From Solirubrobacteraceae bacterium (GTDB taxonomy: Bacteria > Actinomycetota > Thermoleophilia > Solirubrobacterales > Solirubrobacteraceae), in NCBI GenBank assembly GCA_025449845.1, contig JANWIP010000006.1, positions 109,426-173,425 on the forward strand: a stretch of DNA of 64,000 bases, read 5' to 3'. Shown piece by piece: positions 42,061-54,597 of this stretch. A model generated the notes under the pieces. The model was not told where the DNA came from and made no database searches. It saw only the letters and a list, made by a program, of their open reading frames with translations. Every line of letters begins with the position of its first letter. Within the stretch, counting starts at the first letter, position 1. The translations under genes were made by a program, and so were the position numbers.

Positions 42061-42359
42061 TAGCCAAGCGCGAACTTGGCGTCCTCACTCATCTTCTCCG
42101 GCGACCAGGGGGGTGTGAAGACCATCTCGGACTCCACCGTCGCAACTCCATCCAATTCGCCCACGAACTCCTCGATCTGTTCTGTGACCTGCGGTCCGAT
42201 CGGGCAGCCGGGTGTCGTCAGGGTGAAGGTGACGTTGACATCCCCGCCATCGACCTCCACCCCGTAGATTAGCCCGAGTTCGACAAAGTCCAGGCCGAGC
42301 TCGGGGTCGATCACGTTCGTCAGCGCATCCATGACCTCGTCAACCGTGGGAGTGGGCAT
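42057..42359 (-). CDS. sufT: DUF59/MIP18-family Fe-S assembly factor, SufT-like
   Basis: The 100-residue protein has the DUF59 pattern: VMDALTNVIDPELGLDFVELGLIYGVEVDGG, the TTPGCPIGPQVTEQIEEF motif with the conserved cysteine, and a C-terminus WSPEKMSEDAKFALGY. SufT-type proteins help load Fe-S clusters; in many actinobacteria sufT ends the suf operon, but here it lies 6 kb past sufB on the other strand. PaaD-like roles are less likely without phenylacetate genes nearby. Confidence 0.85.
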   Translation of the reverse strand: MPTPTVDEVMDALTNVIDPELGLDFVELGLIYGVEVDGGDVNVTFTLTTPGCPIGPQVTEQIEEFVGELDGVATVESEMVFTPPWSPEKMSEDAKFALGY

Positions 42360-42410
42360 AGATCTCAGCTTATCGGTCTGGAAGAGCGCGGCGCTTCAGT
42401 TGTGGCGCTC

Positions 42411-42917
42411 TTAGTTATCGCAGCCCATGCGATCCCAGAGATACAGCTCTATGCACTCATTGGCGAGCTCGATGGCCCGCTCGCGGGAAAGGCGGGGAAG
42501 CACAGTGTCAAGCGCCTGGTCCTCGGCGACGCCGGCCTGGAAAGCCTCCTCGCCGCGGAAACCGGCAGCGATCTTCAAGGCCTCGCGGCGGTTCTCGCCG
42601 AGGCTCTGGAAGACGCCCACGAGAAATTCGGTGTTGGGTATCGGCTGACCGACCTCAAGCGAGGCGTGCCAGGCGGCGAGCAGATGCAGATCGTCGTCGT
42701 CGAGACCGGCGATGGCCTTGGCGTAGTGCCCGGAAAGCTCCTGTTCGGGGATGTCATCGACCCAGGCGCGCACGACCTCGCCGACAAGTTGACGGCGTGC
42801 CTCACGGCCGACTGACTCGGCGATGACTCGAATGGCGTCTTGGGGTTCGATGAAGCAGAGGGGCATCGCGCAGCCAGCCTGGCCGAAGTGGAGATCGGAC
42901 AGTGACACTGTAAGCAC
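42411..42917 (-). CDS. Conserved-looking protein of unknown function
   Basis: 168 residues from GTG 42917; ATG 42866 would give 151 residues starting MPLCFIEPQDAIRVIAESVG, which may be the true start. The protein is helical and acidic, with DDDDLHLLAAWHASLEVGQPIPNTEFLVGVFQSLGENRREALKIAAGF. No signal peptide, membrane segment or known motif is seen. It lies 18 bp after the next gene on the same strand, so they are probably co-transcribed. I do not recognise its family. Confidence 0.55.
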   Translation of the reverse strand: MLTVSLSDLHFGQAGCAMPLCFIEPQDAIRVIAESVGREARRQLVGEVVRAWVDDIPEQELSGHYAKAIAGLDDDDLHLLAAWHASLEVGQPIPNTEFLVGVFQSLGENRREALKIAAGFRGEEAFQAGVAEDQALDTVLPRLSRERAIELANECIELYLWDRMGCDN

Positions 42918-42935
42918 CGGAGAGGACGGCTTTTT

Positions 42936-43961
42936 TCAGAGCTCTAAAGCGTCCTGCGCGCGCTCCAGCACAGCCGCGTCGCTCGCGTCGGCGGGCATCC
43001 CCAGATTGGCCCGCTCGGCGACACCCCAATTGGCGAAAGCGAGATCAAGCGCCTCCAGCGGCACGCCGCTCGCCTTGGCAAGTGCCTGCGCACGACGCTC
43101 AAGCACGAGGGGATCGCCGATACCAAACAGCCGTTTGGCGGTGAGCGTGGCGAGATCGTCGGTGGCCTGCGTGGTACCCCCGGCGAAGTGCAGCGAGTCG
43201 GCGCGCATCTCATACAGCCCCAGCCGCCCCACGGTGACGAGCATGTCGTAGCGCCCCATCCGCCCCAACCCTGGCAGCGCGAGTCGCTCGAAGAGCCGCT
43301 CAAAGCGCCGCTCCTCACTCCAGGTGGCGTCCCCGGAGAAGGCGCCCACCTGCGAGCCGGCGCGCTCAGCCCACTGCAGATAGGCGCTTAGAGTGTCCGT
43401 GCCGCGTGCGGGGTCATGCGAAGTGCGCGGCCCTAGCGGAATGTCCTGTAGGTCGGGCAACTGCGCCTCATCGCGCCAGTCGGGAACATCGCCGCCCCCG
43501 CTGGCGCGCAGCGCCTTGCGAATGCCGAGAAAGGGAGTGTCTCCCTGCAAGGGCGAGAGGTAGGCGATCAGAAAGCACATCCAGGTGGCCCGCTCCCAAC
43601 TGCCCTGCTGGCGGACCTCGGCGTAGAGGCCCGGCGGCGAGTCCTCGAGGATCGCCAGGCGAGCGCACGAGTACGCGATCTCCTCGGCGAGGCGCTGCGC
43701 CTCCTGGGAGTTGTGCAGTCCGGGCACGAGCGCGCAGCTGTAGCCGTCGTCCTCCCCGCGCGGCGTGCCGTCGCTGTAGACGCGGAGATTGCGCCGGCCG
43801 CCCTGCGCGCGGCGGCGGGCCGCGGCGGAGCTGCTTGAGGAAGCGCGCCGGGAGCCCGCCGAGAGCGAGGAGCTCTTGCTGGCGGGCGCCAGGCCGGGCA
43901 CCGTGTCGCGGCAGATGGGGCAACGCTCAATGAAGCGGCTGTGACGACAGAAACGAGACAT
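42936..43961 (-). CDS. Protein of unknown function with N-terminal Cys cluster
   Basis: 341 residues. The first 20 residues hold a possible zinc-binding cluster (RFCRHSRFIERCPICRDT). A low-complexity Ser/Arg linker (residues ~28-60) leads to a helical domain with YSCALVPGLHNSQEAQRLAEEIAYSCARLAIL, WERATWMCFLIAYLSPLQGD and a DNA-glycosylase-like helical segment (GLYEMRADSLHF then KRLFGIGDPLVLERRA). It may bind nucleic acid, but that is a guess from the basic linker and zinc cluster. Confidence 0.55.
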   Translation of the reverse strand: MSRFCRHSRFIERCPICRDTVPGLAPASKSSSLSAGSRRASSSSSAAARRRAQGGRRNLRVYSDGTPRGEDDGYSCALVPGLHNSQEAQRLAEEIAYSCARLAILEDSPPGLYAEVRQQGSWERATWMCFLIAYLSPLQGDTPFLGIRKALRASGGGDVPDWRDEAQLPDLQDIPLGPRTSHDPARGTDTLSAYLQWAERAGSQVGAFSGDATWSEERRFERLFERLALPGLGRMGRYDMLVTVGRLGLYEMRADSLHFAGGTTQATDDLATLTAKRLFGIGDPLVLERRAQALAKASGVPLEALDLAFANWGVAERANLGMPADASDAAVLERAQDALEL

Positions 43962-44043
43962 CCCAAATGAACTTAGCGACTATCTTGCCTGCGGGCGTAC
44001 CCAACCCCCATCCACGGGGCCGGTGTTTCCATCTCTGGAACGC

Positions 44044-45405
44044 TCAGGCTCCGACGGCGCTCGCGGCGTGCGGCTGCACCGGCAGCGCGAGCCCGCGCGT
44101 GCGCGCCCGCTGGGCGCCCTGCTGGCGCTCCTGAGCTAGCGCGTAGAGGTAGTCGTCGTAGTCCACCTGGATGGTGTGCCGCTTGGAGGCGATGTAGCGC
44201 TTGCGCATTGCGGCCTGATCGGCCTGGATGTCCTTGCGCAGCTGCGCGGGGTCGGGCAGCGCGTACTCGCCGCGCAGGTAGTCGCCCACCCAGGCGCTCT
44301 GCGCCTCGGCCAGCGGCATGATCGCCCCCAGCGGCTGCAGCAGTCCGATGAAGAAGATGTTGTCGACCTCGGGATGAAAGACCCGCTGAAACAGCTCGAT
44401 GTGATTGTCGGGCGCGCTGATGAAGTCCTCGTCGAAGAAGGGGAAGGTGATCTTGTAGCCGGTGCAGTAGACGACGACGTCGGCGTGCACCGTGCTGCCA
44501 TCAACGAAGCGCACCTGCTCACCCTCGAGCGAGGCGATGTTGGGCTTGGGCTGGATGGTGCCGTGCGCGATGCGATCGAGGATGCGCCCTGAGACCGTCG
44601 GATGGGCCTCGCCGAACTTATGGTTGGGCTTGGGCAGGCCGAAGCGCTCGGGGTTGCCGGTGGTGGTCTTGACGACCTGGTGGATCATGCGCTGGCGGAT
44701 CTTGAAAGGTATGCGTGGGTTCTGGGGCAGCTGATCCACGGGCCGCCCGAAGACGTACTTGGGGATGATCCAGGCCCCCTGCCGGGCTGCGAGGTAGGTG
44801 TTGCGAGCCACGTAGCTGCTCTCCACGGAGATGTCCATGGCGCTGTTCCCGATCCCCAGCACGACCACATCCTTGCCGGCGAAGATCGAGTTGTCGACGT
44901 AGGTGTGCGCGTGCATCTGCACCCCCTCGAAATCCCCGGAGCCGGGGAACGCCGGTTCGGGCCAGCGCTGGTCCCAGTGATGCCCGTTAGCCACCAGCAG
45001 GGCGTCGTAGGTGCGCGTTTCGCCGGTATCCAGCGTTATCTCCCAAGCCCCGTCGCTGCGCCGCGTGGCGCGCTGCACCCCGGTCTCAAACTCGATCGCC
45101 TCGCGCAGGCCGAAGTGGTCGACGTAGTCCTCGAAGTAGCGCGCGATGTGCGTGTGGTGCGGGAAGTCGGGGATCGAGCTGGGCATCGGGTAGTCCGCGT
45201 ACTGCATGCGCTCGCGCGAGACGTTGATGAACAGGTCGCGGTAGGCCGCGGACATCCCGTTCTTGTTGCCGAACACCCAGTTTCCGCCTACCCGATCGGA
45301 CTTCTCAAAGCAGTCGAAGGGAATCCCGCGATCCTTCAGCGCCTTGACCGCCGCGATCCCCGACGAGCCCGCGCCGATGATGCATGTCTTGGGGAGCGTG
45401 CTCAC
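44044..45405 (-). CDS. Flavin-containing monooxygenase (FMO-like)
   Basis: 453 residues. There is an FAD motif (CIIGAGSSGIAAVKAL), an NADPH motif (VVLGIGNSAMDI) and an FMO fingerprint-like FEGVQMHAHTYVD near residue 160. Such enzymes oxygenate soft nucleophiles (N or S) or ketones. The start overlaps the gltD stop by 4 bp, so it is co-expressed with glutamate synthase. The substrate is unknown; amine or sulfide oxygenation or Baeyer-Villiger activity are possible. Confidence 0.85.
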   Translation of the reverse strand: MSTLPKTCIIGAGSSGIAAVKALKDRGIPFDCFEKSDRVGGNWVFGNKNGMSAAYRDLFINVSRERMQYADYPMPSSIPDFPHHTHIARYFEDYVDHFGLREAIEFETGVQRATRRSDGAWEITLDTGETRTYDALLVANGHHWDQRWPEPAFPGSGDFEGVQMHAHTYVDNSIFAGKDVVVLGIGNSAMDISVESSYVARNTYLAARQGAWIIPKYVFGRPVDQLPQNPRIPFKIRQRMIHQVVKTTTGNPERFGLPKPNHKFGEAHPTVSGRILDRIAHGTIQPKPNIASLEGEQVRFVDGSTVHADVVVYCTGYKITFPFFDEDFISAPDNHIELFQRVFHPEVDNIFFIGLLQPLGAIMPLAEAQSAWVGDYLRGEYALPDPAQLRKDIQADQAAMRKRYIASKRHTIQVDYDDYLYALAQERQQGAQRARTRGLALPVQPHAASAVGA

Positions 45406-46969
45406 AGTCCGGCGCCGATCCCCGGCCCAACATGCTGCGGCGGCCCCTCGGGGCCGTTGTCCGCATCGGCGTGACCGGCACAGCCCTGATCTTCAGGCAG
45501 AGAGCCCTGCCCCTCGCCCCGCTTGACAGCCAGAAAGCGATCGACCATGCGCGCGCACTGGCGCCCCTCGTTGATGGCCCAGACGATCAGCGACTGTCCC
45601 CGCCGCGCATCCCCAGCGGCAAAGACGCCGGGCTCGGAGGTCGTATACGGCGAGACGGCCTTGACGTTGCCGCGCGGGTCCTTCTGCACCCCGAGCTGAT
45701 CGAGCAGCCCCTGCTCGGGATGTAGGAAACCCATGGCCAGCAGCACAAGCTGCGCGGGCAGCTCGCGCTCGGTCCCCTCGACAGGACCGAAGGGCGGCTC
45801 GGGGGCTGCCTGGGCGATGTGCAGAGCGGCAACCCCACCGCTCCCGTCGCCCGAGAAGTGCGTGGTGGTTACCGAATAGTCCTGCTCGCCCAGACCGGCC
45901 TGACGGGCCTCCTCCATGGCGTAGCTGAGGCGGTACTTCAAAGGCCACAGCGGCCAAGGCGTGCGCTCGTCGGGACGATGCTGGGGAGGCTCGGGTAGGA
46001 GCTCGAGCTGCACGATCGAGCGAGCCCCCTCGCGCAGCGCATTGCCGACGCAGTCCGCGCCGGTGTCACCGCCGCCGATGACGATCACGTTCTTGTCCGC
46101 GGCCGTGATCTGCGCGCCCGGCGCCGGCTGGGCAACGGTGGGAGCGGGCCCAAACTCGCGGGCCGCCCAGCGATTGCGCTGGTAGAGGTAGTCCATGGCG
46201 AAGTGCACGCCGTTCAGCTCGCGCCCCGGCACAGGCAGGTCGCGTGGCACGCGCGAGCCCGTGGCAAGCACAACCGCATCAAAGCGTTCGCGCAGCTCCT
46301 CGACGCTGATGTCGCGCCCGACGTCGACGCCGCAGCAGAGCTCGATGCCCTCGGCGAGCATCTGCTCGACGCGCCGCTGCACCACGGTCTTCTCGATCTT
46401 GAAGTCGGGCACGCCGAAACGCACGAGGCCCCCAGCCGACTCGTCGCGCTCGTAGAGCGTCACCCGATGCCCGGCGCGGCGCAGCTGCTGGGCGGCGGCC
46501 ATGCCCGCCGGCCCGGAACCGACGACTGCCACACCCTGGCCGGTCTCGCGCAGCGGCGGCTGAGGTGCGACCCAGCCTTCGGCGAAGGCGCGATCGATGA
46601 TGGCGTGCTCGATCTGCTTGATCGTGACGGCGTCGCCCTCGCGGATCTCAAGCACGCAGGCAGCTTCACACGGGGCCGGGCAGAGCCGGCCGGTGAAGTC
46701 GGGGAAGTTGTTGGTCGCGTGCAGTTGCGCGATCGCCTCCTGCCAGTGGTCGCGGTAGACAAGGTCATTCCAGTCGGGAATGAGGTTGCCCAGCGGACAG
46801 CCGTTGTGGCAGAAGGGGACGCCGCATTCCATGCAGCGCCCACCCTGCTCGCGCAGCTGCGCCTCGGGCGCGGGATTGACGAACTCGCGGTAGTCGTGCA
46901 CGCGCTCTGTGGCGTCGCGATAGCGCGAGCCATGACGCTCGATCTGCAGGAACCCACCGAGCTTGCCCA

Positions 46970-46970
<1 letters not shown>
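45402..46970 (-). CDS. gltD: Glutamate synthase small subunit
   Basis: 522 residues. N-terminal Fe-S cysteines (CMECGVPFCHNGCPLGNLIP and LCPAPCEAACVL) and two nucleotide-binding motifs (VAVVGSGPAGMAAAQQL for FAD; VIVIGGGDTGADCVG for NADPH) are complete. GltD passes electrons from NADPH to GltB. It starts on the last base of the gltB stop. The C-terminal ~40 residues (GEGQGSLPEDQG to GIGAGL) extend beyond the usual end. Confidence 0.96.
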
Positions 46971-51712
<4,742 letters not shown>

Positions 51713-51997
51713 GGAAGTGCTCCCGGGAGGCGTGGTTCTCCCGTACGGGTGGGGGACTGCCCGTAGGGCAACTGCGGGCACCTGAGGCGGAGCCTGAAAG
51801 CGTAGCATTGCGAGGCCCTTGGAATACCTCGGGGACGATGGATCCTGCGGCTGGCGTATGCTGCCGTGAGCAAGCTCGTGAGCCATAGCGCTCGGAAGAG
51901 GCGAATGGCCGTTCGACCGAGAGTCACGGATGTGTGAAAAGCGCGTCGGCAGGGGAGCATCATCGATGATGAGTAAAAGCCCGGCGGTTGAGATGGG

Positions 51998-52453
51998 GTG
52001 GCGATGATGCGCGAGACCACGGCGATAGGCGACGGCGGCCCGGCCAGTACGCCCGAGGCGGTGGACATCGCGCTGCTGCTGCCCGCACGCGCCGAGAACG
52101 TGGCGATCGTGCGCCATGCGCTAGGCGCGTTGGGCGAGGTGCTCGAGGTAGACGCGCAGACGCTCTCAGACATCCGCCTGGCGGTGACAGAGGCATGCAC
52201 GAACGTGGTGGTGCACGCCTACCCCGACGGCAGCGAAGGCCCGCTGGAGGTGCTGGCGACACTCAACGGCGAAGAGCTGACGGTGGTGGTGCGCGACGAG
52301 GGCGAAGGCATCACCCCCCGCCCAGACAGTCCGGGACTGGGACTGGGCCTGCCGCTGATCGCCTCGCTGGCGGAAAAGGTGCAGCTGGGACACGATGCGC
52401 GCAAGCGGACCGAGGTGCGCATGACCTTCTCGCTGGCTGCGATGGCGGCGTGA
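51998..52453 (+). CDS. RsbW-like anti-sigma factor / histidine-kinase-type ATPase
   Basis: 151 residues from GTG 51998. The HATPase fold is evident: [21 protein letters not shown] (N-box), [33 protein letters not shown] (G1/G2 boxes). RsbW-type kinases bind and inactivate SigB/F/G sigma factors and phosphorylate anti-anti-sigma partners. A SigB/F/G-type sigma gene is 1.4 kb away. The stop overlaps the next start (TGATG). Confidence 0.85.
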   Translation: MAMMRETTAIGDGGPASTPEAVDIALLLPARAENVAIVRHALGALGEVLEVDAQTLSDIRLAVTEACTNVVVHAYPDGSEGPLEVLATLNGEELTVVVRDEGEGITPRPDSPGLGLGLPLIASLAEKVQLGHDARKRTEVRMTFSLAAMAA

Positions 52454-52830
52454 TGACCGGCCCGGCGTCGCTGCGACTGGCGAAGGGCCCACTGGCTGGT
52501 CCCGTGCTGTGCCGCGTGGTCTCGATGGTGCTGGCGCGCGCGGATTGCCCGGTGGACCGCCTGGACGACGCGCTGCTGGCCTGCGAAGAGATCACGACAC
52601 ACGGGCTGGGGTACGTAGCCGATGGCCACCTGAGCGTAACCCTCAGGACAGACAAGGATCAGCTGGAACTGCGCGTGGGCGAGCTGGCGGAGCGCGGCGC
52701 GGAAGGGATGCTGGCAGCGGCGGTGGTGCCGGGGTTGGGGAACGTGCTGGAGCGGGTGACCGACGAGCAGCGGGTGGAGCCGGCGCGCAGCGGCGGTCCC
52801 GAGGAACTGGTGCTCGCGATCAGCTTTTAG
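52453..52830 (+). CDS. Degenerate HATPase-like protein paired with RsbW-like gene
   Basis: 125 residues. The first half (GPVLCRVVSMVLARADCPVDRLDDALLACEEITTHG) aligns with the N-box region of RsbW-like proteins, but the G1/G2 nucleotide boxes are missing (the corresponding stretch is EDQLELRVGEL-like). It is probably a non-catalytic partner of the upstream ATPase. Translation is coupled through TGATG. The 3' end overlaps the convergent ku gene by 11 bp. Confidence 0.65.
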   Translation: MTGPASLRLAKGPLAGPVLCRVVSMVLARADCPVDRLDDALLACEEITTHGLGYVADGHLSVTLRTDKDQLELRVGELAERGAEGMLAAAVVPGLGNVLERVTDEQRVEPARSGGPEELVLAISF

Positions 52831-53758
52831 TCTTGGCGGGCTTCTTCGTCGCCGGCTTCTTCACCGCCGCAGGCTTCTTCGCCGCGGAAGACTTCGCCAT
52901 CGAAGGCTTCTTGGCGGCGCCGTTGGTCTTGGCGCCGTTCTTCTTGCCGACAGGCGCGCCACTCGCGCCCTGGCGCTTGCGCACTTCTTCAAGGCTCGCC
53001 TCAAGCGCACCCATGAGATCGGGGGTGGCGGTGGGCTCGCGCTGCACCGAAGGCTCTACGACGATGTCCTCGCCGGAGGCCTTGCGGTCGATCAGCTCCA
53101 GCAGCGCCTCGCGATAGGTGTCGTGGTACTTGGTGATGTCAAAAGACTCGCTGATGGACTCCACGAGGCGGCGAGCGACGGAGAGCTCCTTCTCGGCCAT
53201 GGGCGTGTTTTCGGCGTCTTCGAGCTCGCGTAGGGCCTGCGGCGAGACGATTTCATCGGCGAAGTTCATGGTGGTCATCAGCAAAGACTCGCCCCGCGGG
53301 CGGATCGCCACGAGCCGCTCGCGTGAGCGCAGGACGACGCGGGCGATGGCGACCTTGCCGGTGTCGCGCATGGACTCAAGCAGCAGCCGGTAGGAGCGCG
53401 CGCCGCCTTTGTTGGGGACCACGATGTAAGGCTGATCGAAGTAGATCGGGTCGATATCCTCGAACTGGACGAAATCCTCGATGTCGATGGTGCGCGTGAA
53501 GGCAGGCTCGATCGCCGAGAACTCCTCGGGCTCGATCACGACGTAGCGTTCAGGAGCGATTTCATAGCCCTTGACGATGTCCTCGAAAGGCACCTCCTGC
53601 TCATCAACGGGGCAGATGCGCTTGTTGTAGATGCGCGCGTGATCGGCGCGATGAAGCTGATGGAAGTTGACATTGCGGTGGGAGACCGCGGAATAGAGCT
53701 TGACGGGCACGCTGACAAGTCCGAAAGTGAGCGTACCCATCCACATTGAGCGGGGCAT
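52820..53758 (-). CDS. ku: Ku, non-homologous end-joining protein
   Basis: 312 residues: MWMGTLTFGLVSVPVKLYSAV, then HRNVNFHQLHRADHARIYNKRICP, the core ARVVLRSRERLVAIRPRGESLLM and a Lys/Ala-rich tail (repeats of AKKPA type, ~60 residues). Bacterial Ku binds broken DNA ends and recruits ligase D, which is not in this window. The long lysine tail is typical of actinobacterial Ku. The upstream region has a TTGACA (53792-53787). Confidence 0.95.
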   Translation of the reverse strand: MPRSMWMGTLTFGLVSVPVKLYSAVSHRNVNFHQLHRADHARIYNKRICPVDEQEVPFEDIVKGYEIAPERYVVIEPEEFSAIEPAFTRTIDIEDFVQFEDIDPIYFDQPYIVVPNKGGARSYRLLLESMRDTGKVAIARVVLRSRERLVAIRPRGESLLMTTMNFADEIVSPQALRELEDAENTPMAEKELSVARRLVESISESFDITKYHDTYREALLELIDRKASGEDIVVEPSVQREPTATPDLMGALEASLEEVRKRQGASGAPVGKKNGAKTNGAAKKPSMAKSSAAKKPAAVKKPATKKPAKTKS

Positions 53759-53764
53759 AGGAAC

Positions 53765-53792
53765 AGTGTTACCGCAATCTGGCGGTTGTCAA
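53765..53792 (-). promoter_or_regulatory. Candidate ku promoter
   Basis: TTGACA (53792-53787) is followed 15-16 bp later by TAACAC/AACACT, with a 5-6-5 inverted repeat (ACCGC/GCGGT) between. The -10 is weak. Confidence 0.4.
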
Positions 53793-53799
53793 GCCAGCA

Positions 53800-53876
53800 A
53801 TGTCTACTGCAAGCCCGCTCGCAGCCTGGCGAGGTCTTACGAACGATGTCTACTGCAAGCCCGCTCGCAGCCTGGC
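53800..53876. repeat. 31-bp direct repeat duplicating the 3' end of the sigma factor gene
   Basis: Copies at 53800-53830 and 53846-53876 are identical and 46 bp apart. The right copy contains the final codons and stop of the sigma gene (LARLRAGLQ, stop); the left copy repeats them downstream. Confidence 0.85.
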
Positions 53877-54593
53877 AAGGGCCTGGCGGATGAGCCGGGA
53901 GACCTGCATCTGGGAGACGCCGATGCGCTCGCCGATTTCGGCCTGCGTCAGGTCAGAGCCGAAGCGCAGTTCAAGCACGATGCGCTCGCGCTCGGAGATG
54001 CGCGCCAGCAGCGGCTCGAGGATGGCGCGCTCCTCGGCGCGCTGAAAACCGGAGTCGTCGTTACCGATGCCGTCGCCCAGCGTGTCCCCGGGGTCCTCAC
54101 CCTGCGCGGAGCGAGGCGCGTCGAGCGACGTGGCGCGGTAGGCAGCAGCGGCCTCGAGCGCTTCGAGCACCTGCTCGGGGGGCAGCTCGGTGGCGGCGGC
54201 GATCTCCCCCACCGACGGCGAGCGCCCGCTGGTGAGTGAGAGCTGAGTGACGGTGCGATCGACGCGCAAGGCGAGCTCCTGCAGATCGCGCGGCACACGC
54301 ACGGACCAAGTGCGGTCGCGGAAGTGGCGCTTGAGCTCACCGAGGATGGTGGGTACGGCGTAGCTTGAGAAGACGACGGGGCGCTCAGGATCGAAGCGGT
54401 CGACGGCCTTGACCAGCCCGAGCGAGGCGACCTGGACGAGGTCCTCAAGCGGCTCCTCGGCGCGCTGATAACGCCGCGCGAGCCGGCGAGCGAGCGGCAG
54501 GTAGCGCTCGATGAGCTGCTGGCGCGCGTGCTGATCGCCGTGCTGGCGGGCACGCTCGAAGAGCTCAGCATCCGAAGGAGCGCTCACGGCCAT
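53850..54593 (-). CDS. RNA polymerase sigma factor, SigB/F/G family
   Basis: 247 residues from ATG 54593. Region 2 (LIERYLPLARRLARRYQRAEEPLEDLVQVASLGLVKAVDRFDPERPVVFSSYA), region 3 and region 4 (LTQAEIGERIGVSQMQVSRLIRQALARLR) are complete; region 1.1 is absent. This group directs stress or developmental genes and is controlled by RsbW-type anti-sigma factors like that at 51998. It follows the AddA-like gene by 4 bp and may be read with it. Confidence 0.93.
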   Translation of the reverse strand: MAVSAPSDAELFERARQHGDQHARQQLIERYLPLARRLARRYQRAEEPLEDLVQVASLGLVKAVDRFDPERPVVFSSYAVPTILGELKRHFRDRTWSVRVPRDLQELALRVDRTVTQLSLTSGRSPSVGEIAAATELPPEQVLEALEAAAAYRATSLDAPRSAQGEDPGDTLGDGIGNDDSGFQRAEERAILEPLLARISERERIVLELRFGSDLTQAEIGERIGVSQMQVSRLIRQALARLRAGLQ

Positions 54594-54597
54594 GTTC

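Noticed and set aside
51713..52117. Extension of gltB to an upstream start (1715 residues)
   Set aside because: The extra residues are not GltB-like, and the glutaminase Cys must lie close to the N-terminus; ATG 51712 has a ribosome site.
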